Below, piece by piece: positions 7,699-11,068 of a stretch of 11,068 nt of DNA. The notes beneath the pieces are model-generated. The model was not told the DNA's origin. It saw only the letters and a program-made list of their open reading frames with translations, and ran no database searches. The DNA comes from an uncultured Candidatus Saccharibacteria bacterium. GTDB lineage: Bacteria > Patescibacteriota > Saccharimonadia > Saccharimonadales > Saccharimonadaceae. Both the position numbers and the translations under genes were made by a program. The stretch is from contig CALHZJ010000007.1 in NCBI GenBank assembly GCA_938041005.1, positions 1-11,068 of the forward strand. The letters run 5' to 3'. The stretch's first letter is position 1; every line of letters begins with the position of its first letter.

Positions 7699-7968
7699 AT
7701 GGGCGTCTACTACAACCCCGTTGAAGACATCATCAATGGCTCCGTAGCCGTCGAATACCTCAACACTCACAACTACGATGAGGCCATTCGCCAGCTACCG
7801 CCCAAGCATCACCTGTATGCACTCTGCGATAGGATTATTTTCAAGCAAGCCGCCTGCGTGGATGCCAGGGAGGAGTTCGAGGAATTCTTCAGTCAGTACA
7901 ACCAGGGGTATCTGATCAGCTTCCAGCTGATCGCACTTCCTGAGAGCGCTCACAAGCGCTCTTACTGA
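7699..7968 (+). CDS. 89-residue protein of unknown family, upstream of a hammerhead ribozyme
   Basis: I do not recognise this protein. It starts MGVYYNPVEDIINGSVAVEY at an ATG preceded by GAAAGGTAG, a fair ribosome-binding site, and lies behind two strong promoters. It is soluble-looking, with no membrane segment or signal, rich in Tyr, Phe and acidic residues (EEFEEFF at 58-64), with two cysteines (43, 53) and a hydrophobic stretch near the end (GYLISFQLIALPES, 70-83). Codon use is unlike its neighbours: by eye count about 63 of the 88 codons after ATG end in C or G. This indicates a foreign origin, strong expression, or constraint on the RNA itself. Its last codons form a perfect 8-bp hairpin, and a self-cleaving ribozyme lies 66 bases past the stop. 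A regulatory, mobile-element or phage-derived role is possible; none is shown by the sequence. Confidence 0.65.
   Translation: MGVYYNPVEDIINGSVAVEYLNTHNYDEAIRQLPPKHHLYALCDRIIFKQAACVDAREEFEEFFSQYNQGYLISFQLIALPESAHKRSY
7943..7962 (+). other. Perfect hairpin over the last codons of the 89-residue ORF
   Basis: AGAGCGCT-CACA-AGCGCTCT is an 8-bp perfect stem with a four-base loop. CCTGA (7939-7943) and TCAGG (7970-7974) could add an outer stem enclosing the stop codon. No T-run follows, so it is not a standard terminator. Confidence 0.6.
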
Positions 7969-7972
7969 TTCA

Positions 7973-7987
7973 GGTCTAAAATAGACC
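7973..7987 (+). other. Short hairpin after the 89-residue ORF
   Basis: GGTCTA-AAA-TAGACC is a perfect 6-bp stem with a three-base loop, right after the stop codon and without a following T-run. Confidence 0.5.
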
Positions 7988-7990
7988 ACC

Positions 7991-8040
7991 AGCGAATATG
8001 GTAGTAGAACCATACCTTTTTCTCGCTTATCATATTCGCT
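7991..8040 (+). other. 10-bp inverted repeat that can occlude the ribozyme cleavage site
   Basis: AGCGAATATG (7991-8000) is the exact reverse complement of CATATTCGCT (8031-8040). The 3' arm includes the ribozyme's 5' stem III strand and the U next to the cleavage site, so the two folds exclude each other. Confidence 0.65.
7997..8021 (+). terminator. Weak terminator-like hairpin competing with the 10-bp stem
   Basis: TATGGT-AGTAGA-ACCATA (7997-8014) forms a 6-bp stem with only two G-C pairs, followed by CC and five T (8017-8021). Its 5' arm overlaps the 5' arm of the 7991-8040 stem, so both cannot form at once. As a terminator it would be weak. Confidence 0.35.
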
Positions 8041-8087
8041 CCATAGATGTGCGTCTATGCTGATGAGTCGAAAACGACGAAAGCGAA
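8035..8087 (+). ncRNA. Type III hammerhead self-cleaving ribozyme
   Basis: All conserved parts are present in order. Stem III 5' strand TTCGC (8035-8039); U (8040) and C (8041) as cleavage-site residues, so cleavage is predicted between 8041 and 8042; stem I CATAGA (8042-8047) with loop TGTGCG and TCTATG (8054-8059); core CTGATGA (8060-8066); stem II GTCG-AAAA-CGAC (8067-8078); core GAAA (8079-8082); stem III 3' strand GCGAA (8083-8087). Every stem is fully paired, and the last core A pairs with U8040 as required. Stems I and II are closed by loops and stem III is open, which defines type III. As I recall it, the satellite tobacco ringspot virus ribozyme has the same six-pair stem I with a loop starting UGUGC, a loop used for tertiary docking. 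It lies between convergent genes, on the strand of the 89-residue ORF and antisense to the region just past rnhB. Confidence 0.9.
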
Positions 8088-8091
8088 CAAT

Positions 8092-9081
8092 TTATTCCAA
8101 TACCACACACTCTTCAACTACAGGCGGACTTCCATCAACAGAAATTGCCAGCATTTGCATATCACAGCTTTCATACTGCGCATTTTTGGCAATGAATATT
8201 TCAGCAGCAAAACGCATTTGTTGCTGTTTTTTATTTGTAATCGCCGCCAAGCCATCGCCAAAATTGTCATTTTTCCGATATTTGACCTCTGTAAAATATA
8301 AAACATTATCTTTTTTACTAACAATATCAATTTCGCAATATCGCGTTCGCCAATTCCGTTCTATAATCTCATGACCATCAGCAACCAACCAATCCGCCGC
8401 CGCTTGCTCACCTTTATCGCCAATTTGACGCGTCGTGTCTTTTTGCTGGTTTTTAGATTTTCTATCGTCAGACGCATTTTGCGAATTCGACTCAACACCA
8501 GCATATTTAGTCAACGGCGCAAAACTCAGCCGATGTAGCGGAGTTACGCCCAGATTATCAATAGCTACTCGGTGCTTCGCCACTCCATAACCAACGTGTG
8601 AGGAAAAATCATATCCCGGATAAATATTATCCTGCTCTGCCATGAATTTATCACGCGCCACTTTAGCAATAATCGACGCCGCCGAGACGCTCGGAATCAG
8701 ACCGTCGGCTTTCGCTATAATTGTTACGTACTTTTCTAGCGGCGTACCTGCCAAAAAATTGACCGTCCCATCGATAATAATCTCATCAAACTTCGAGCCA
8801 TTTTTCTGACATTTCGCCTGAATTTCTTTAACTGCGCGCCGCGTTGCCAATTTAAGCGCCTCGCTCATTCCTATTTCATCCAGCTCCTCAGCAGGAACCC
8901 AGCCCAACGCCCAAGCCGACGCTTGCTCGCGAATTTCCTCATCGAGCAATTCACGTCGTTTTTTGGTCAATTTTTTACTATCATCAAGCCCTTCAATTTC
9001 AGCGCCGCCCAAAACCACCGCGCCAATCACCAACGGTCCAGCCCACGCGCCGCGCCCGACTTCATCAATTCCCAGAATCAC
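8092..9081 (-). CDS. rnhB: Ribonuclease HII fused to a YraN-like (UPF0102) nuclease-fold domain
   Basis: The first 195 or so residues are RNase HII, which nicks RNA in RNA-DNA hybrids and at single ribonucleotides in DNA. The metal-binding residues are D6 and E7 in GIDEVGRG, D104 in IIIDGT and D126 in KADGLIPSVSAASI, with DSKKL at 34-38. A polar linker (about 196-218) leads to a C-terminal YraN/UPF0102 domain: GDKGEQAAADWL (221-232), ERNWRTRYCEIDIVS (241-255) and LYFTEVKYRK (261-270). Its E...EID...EVK pattern is that of PD-(D/E)XK folds. rnhB and yraN are separate neighbours in many bacteria; here they are one 329-residue protein. The start is GTG at 9081, inside the end of the VanZ-like gene (17-base overlap), with AAAGGGA upstream, so translation is probably coupled. 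No U-tracted terminator follows. Confidence 0.9.
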   Translation of the reverse strand: MILGIDEVGRGAWAGPLVIGAVVLGGAEIEGLDDSKKLTKKRRELLDEEIREQASAWALGWVPAEELDEIGMSEALKLATRRAVKEIQAKCQKNGSKFDEIIIDGTVNFLAGTPLEKYVTIIAKADGLIPSVSAASIIAKVARDKFMAEQDNIYPGYDFSSHVGYGVAKHRVAIDNLGVTPLHRLSFAPLTKYAGVESNSQNASDDRKSKNQQKDTTRQIGDKGEQAAADWLVADGHEIIERNWRTRYCEIDIVSKKDNVLYFTEVKYRKNDNFGDGLAAITNKKQQQMRFAAEIFIAKNAQYESCDMQMLAISVDGSPPVVEECVVLE

Positions 9082-9562
9082 TCGACAATCTTCCCTTTTT
9101 CGTCATAAAATCAGCAATAATCCAGCCAATCCAAACTGTTGTCGCGCCTAATGTATTTGCCAAAATATCCCAATTCGTGTCGTCCAATTTTATACTCGCC
9201 AAACCCGCCTTGACTATAAATAATTCCGCCAATTCATTAATGCAACCCAGCGCCGAAACTAAAGCGAAAACTGAAAACGCCATCACCAGCCAATGTGCTC
9301 GCCATTTCATCGACGAAACCAAATACGCCCAGAACAGCCCCGTAAATAGCCCACCGCCCACAAAGTGAGTCGTAAAACTAGTGTCCTGTCCGCCAATTAA
9401 CGGCGATGGCAAATACCAAGATATGAAAAACAACAAACACGCTACGTAAAGTAGCCAGCGATATTTTTGCTCACTATCAAAGCCGTTTTTCTTCAAAACA
9501 TAAGGAGTCGCCACAGCCAAAGTCGTCGGAACAAGGACGGATATATAATGAAATATTGCCAT
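9065..9562 (-). CDS. VanZ-like integral membrane protein
   Basis: The 165 residues hold about five hydrophobic segments (roughly 3-21, 36-52, 64-83, 90-107, 135-151). Conserved-looking polar residues lie in or near the membrane: H66, N109, E110, E113 and the DDTNWDILANTLGA stretch (127-140). That last stretch resembles the D...DxxANxxGA signature of VanZ-like and related small membrane families. The function of most such proteins is unknown; VanZ itself gives low-level teicoplanin resistance, which should not be transferred here. The ATG at 9562 has no Shine-Dalgarno; TATAAT ends six bases before it. The gene runs into rnhB with a 17-base overlap, so the two form one transcript. The pairing with RNase HII does not point to an obvious shared role. 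Confidence 0.7.
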   Translation of the reverse strand: MAIFHYISVLVPTTLAVATPYVLKKNGFDSEQKYRWLLYVACLLFFISWYLPSPLIGGQDTSFTTHFVGGGLFTGLFWAYLVSSMKWRAHWLVMAFSVFALVSALGCINELAELFIVKAGLASIKLDDTNWDILANTLGATTVWIGWIIADFMTKKGRLSSDSGN

Positions 9563-9568
9563 ATTGAG

Positions 9569-9577
9569 ATTATAACA
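9569..9577 (-). promoter_or_regulatory. Extended -10 promoter of the VanZ-like/rnhB operon
   Basis: Minus strand TGTTATAAT is TATAAT with the TGn extension. It ends six bases before the ATG at 9562, which predicts a leaderless start. No good -35 is visible, as is common with extended -10 promoters. It lies just past the rplS terminator. Confidence 0.65.
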
Positions 9578-9581
9578 TGAG

Positions 9582-9611
9582 AAAACCGCCTCAGATTAAG
9601 AGACGGTTTTT
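9582..9611. terminator. Intrinsic terminator of rplS, symmetrical in both directions
   Basis: AAAACCG-C-CTC, a seven-base loop (9593-9599), then GAG-A-CGGTTTTT form a 10-bp stem with one C/A mismatch, flanked by A and T runs so that it reads as a terminator on either strand. On minus it lies about 20 bases after the rplS stop, with TTTT completing the stem. Confidence 0.85.
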
Positions 9612-9631
9612 AATGATTAACCAATTGACAA

Positions 9632-10153
9632 TTACGCGTCTTTATGGCGAGCTGCAACTTCAGCAGCCTTAGCGTCAAGTTCAGCCTGAGCAGCATCTTT
9701 TTCAGCTTGTTTTGCAGCAGCAGCCCGAGTAGCTTCTTCCTTCAAGCGTTCAGCTTCCGCTTCTGCCTTAACGTCATGAATATCATTAACAGCAACGCGA
9801 TCGAAATTCTTAGCCGTCAAGCGAGCTGACTTACCACTACGCTGACGAAGGAAGCTTAAGAACTTGCGGCGAACCTTAGCACGACGAACAATCTCAATCT
9901 TCTCAATCAGCGGACTGTGCATCAAAAATGACTTTTCAACGCCAACGCCTGAAGCGATCTTTCGAACCGTAATGCGTGATGTGTGCGATTTTTTATTGTC
10001 GGTACGAATAACAACACCCTCGAACATCTGAATACGCTCTTTGTTGCCTTCCTTAATTTTCTGGTAAACACGAACTGTGTCACCACTGCGAGCATCGACA
10101 ACTGCTTGCTTTTTTTGTGCTTGGTTGATTTTGTTGATTAACTCAAAACTCAT
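9632..10153 (-). CDS. rplS: 50S ribosomal protein L19 with a long C-terminal tail
   Basis: Structural protein of the large ribosomal subunit at the 30S-50S interface. Residues 1-120 carry the L19 signature: SGDTVRVYQKIKEGNKERIQ (23-42), FEGVVI (44-49), TVRKIASGVGVEKSFLMHSP (62-81) and AKVRRKFLSFLRQRSGKSAR (92-111). L19 is normally about 115 residues. This one has 173, with a tail (about 125-173) made almost only of Ala, Glu, Lys, Asp and Arg, predicted to be a long charged helix. AGGA seven bases before the ATG serves as ribosome-binding site. It is monocistronic, with its own promoter and a strong terminator 20 bases after the stop. rimM and trmD, frequent partners elsewhere, are not adjacent. 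Confidence 0.95.
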   Translation of the reverse strand: MSFELINKINQAQKKQAVVDARSGDTVRVYQKIKEGNKERIQMFEGVVIRTDNKKSHTSRITVRKIASGVGVEKSFLMHSPLIEKIEIVRRAKVRRKFLSFLRQRSGKSARLTAKNFDRVAVNDIHDVKAEAEAERLKEEATRAAAAKQAEKDAAQAELDAKAAEVAARHKDA

Positions 10154-10254
10154 AATTTTTTCCTATCTTCCGAACTCGCTCCGACTGGCCACGCAGTTGT
10201 ACCTCTGCGGCTCCACGTCAAGCAAGGCTCGAATATTTAACTCTCGTACAATTA
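10154..10254 (-). promoter_or_regulatory. rplS 5' leader, possibly structured
   Basis: The leader of about 100 bases is richer in G and C than its flanks. It contains a hairpin at 10188-10211 (GCAG/CTGC plus GCC/GGC around a two-base bulge, eight-base loop). Ribosomal protein genes often carry autoregulatory leaders, and an L19 leader RNA is known in Firmicutes. Similarity to that RNA is not claimed. Confidence 0.3.
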
Positions 10255-10260
10255 CATAAG

Positions 10261-10289
10261 ATAATAACACAAATCTGAAGAAATATCAA
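10261..10289 (-). promoter_or_regulatory. Promoter of rplS
   Basis: Minus strand: TTGATA (10289-10284), a 17-base spacer ending TGT, then TATTAT (10266-10261). It has both a good -35 and an extended -10. The predicted start is near 10254. Confidence 0.75.
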
Positions 10290-10304
10290 TTAAATAAAAT
10301 GGAG

Positions 10305-10310
10305 TATAAT
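10305..10310 (+). promoter_or_regulatory. -10 box of the malic enzyme gene (leaderless arrangement)
   Basis: TATAAT ends six bases before the ATG at 10317. There is no Shine-Dalgarno between them and no convincing -35 at 16-18 bases upstream. Confidence 0.6.
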
Positions 10311-10316
10311 ATAGTT

Positions 10317-11068
10317 ATGGATTACAATAAATTAGCACTCGAACTACACGAAAAATACAAAGGTAAAATTACGACTAGCCTCAGAGATAAAGAGGAGCTT
10401 AATCGCGACAAGCTTAGCGCCTATTACAGCCCTGGCGTCGGCGCAGTCAGCCAAGCAATTGCCGAAAATCCAGCCGATTTACCAAAGTACACTTGGACAA
10501 ACAATCTAGTCGCCGTAATCTCAGACGGCTCAGCAATTTTGGGCTTGGGTAATTTGGGGCCAAAAGCCGCCATGCCAGTTATGGAAGGAAAAGCTTTGCT
10601 GTTTAAGCATTTTGCCGATGTCGACGCCGTGCCAATTGTGTTAGACGTTCACGAACCAGAAGAAATCATTGCCACCATTAAAGCCATCGCGCCAAGTTTC
10701 GGGGCCATCAACCTCGAAGATATCGCCGCACCAAAATGTTTTGAGATTGAAGAACGATTGAAGGCAGAATTAGATATTCCAGTCTTTCACGACGATCAAC
10801 ACGGCACGGCTGTCGTTGTATTAGCGGGCTTAATTAACGCCGCTAAATTGACAGGACGAAACCTGGCAGATTGCAAATTCGTGGTCATCGGCGCAGGCGC
10901 AGCTGGCACGGCAATCATCAAATTGTTAAATCTTTACGGGGCAAAAAACATCGTAGCGGTGGATAGTCGAGGAATTGTCGGAAAATCACGCACAGATTTG
11001 AACGCTGAAAAAACCGCATTATTGGAATACGTCGACGCATCACAATCTGGCTCAATTGAAGACGCCAT
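10317..11068 (+). CDS. NAD(P)-dependent malic enzyme, N-terminal part (runs off the right edge)
   Basis: Oxidatively decarboxylates malate to pyruvate with reduction of NAD(P). The visible 250 residues cover the malic N-terminal domain and the start of the Rossmann domain. Motifs: AYYSPGVGAVSQ (35-46, catalytic Tyr), VAVISDGSAILGLGNLGPKA (65-84), MEGKALLFK (89-97, catalytic Lys at 92), NLEDIAAPKCFEIE (132-145, metal ligands E134 and D135), PVFHDDQHGTAVV (155-167) and the dinucleotide loop GAGAAG (192-197). It is of the short bacterial type (about 390 residues expected), so roughly a third lies outside the window. Malic enzyme is one of few central-carbon enzymes reported in Saccharibacteria, which agrees with the proposed lineage. 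Cofactor preference cannot be told from this part. The ATG follows TATAAT by six bases and is divergent from rplS. Confidence 0.93.
   Translation, partial: MDYNKLALELHEKYKGKITTSLRDKEELNRDKLSAYYSPGVGAVSQAIAENPADLPKYTWTNNLVAVISDGSAILGLGNLGPKAAMPVMEGKALLFKHFADVDAVPIVLDVHEPEEIIATIKAIAPSFGAINLEDIAAPKCFEIEERLKAELDIPVFHDDQHGTAVVVLAGLINAAKLTGRNLADCKFVVIGAGAAGTAIIKLLNLYGAKNIVAVDSRGIVGKSRTDLNAEKTALLEYVDASQSGSIEDA

Noticed and set aside
7706..8008. 8-base complementarity between the ORF start (TCTACTAC, 7706-7713) and a 3' loop (GTAGTAGA, 8001-8008)
   Set aside because: An 8-base match is expected by chance between segments of this length, and it does not extend on either side.
7795..8013. A 72-codon minus frame opposite the 89-residue ORF
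   Set aside because: It has no promoter or ribosome-binding site that I can see, while the plus frame has both.
1..11068. CRISPR arrays, tRNA or rRNA genes, insertion sequences
   Set aside because: No repeat-spacer array, cloverleaf, rRNA segment or transposase was seen on either strand.

Overview
The window is bacterial, moderately AT-rich and densely packed. It uses the standard code: TGA is the stop of the HNH, GNAT, aminopeptidase, small-ORF and VanZ-like genes. The gene set and the short overlaps between genes suggest a Patescibacteria/CPR genome, most likely Saccharibacteria (TM7). That set is a reduced nusA-clpC block, an RNase HII-YraN fusion, an M1 aminopeptidase, a small malic enzyme and a VanZ-like membrane protein. 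The placement is inference from gene content; no rRNA or other decisive marker is present.

Layout. Bases 1-3849 hold a minus-strand block: a strong promoter, then nusA, clpC (ClpP-partner unfoldase) and the start of a membrane-anchored protein that runs off the left edge. Bases 3846-5028 hold a minus-strand pair: a GNAT acetyltransferase broken by a one-base homopolymer change, and a membrane-anchored HNH (DUF1524-type) nuclease. The GNAT gene lies between two copies of a 13-bp direct repeat. A palindromic -10 box separates the nuclease from the divergent M1 aminopeptidase (5049-7598, plus).

Bases 7580-8090 hold the most unusual part. Tandem promoters overlap the aminopeptidase stop. They are followed by an 89-codon ORF with C/G-ending codon use unlike its neighbours, a run of hairpins, and a complete type III hammerhead ribozyme motif (8035-8087) that ends five bases before the convergent rnhB stop. 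Then come, on minus, the RNase HII-YraN fusion overlapping a VanZ-like membrane gene, a bidirectional terminator, and rplS (L19) with a long C-terminal tail and its own promoter and leader. A divergent malic enzyme gene runs off the right edge.

Two expression styles are visible. nusA, clpC, the gene after clpC, rplS and the 89-codon ORF have a purine-rich Shine-Dalgarno. The nuclease, aminopeptidase, VanZ-like and malic enzyme genes instead show TATAAT, exactly six bases, then ATG, with no Shine-Dalgarno, which predicts leaderless mRNAs. No stretch over 300 bases lacks a gene; the longest gaps are 10154-10316 (rplS promoter and leader, malic enzyme promoter), 7969-8091 (hairpins and ribozyme) and 3730-3845 (nusA promoter and leader).
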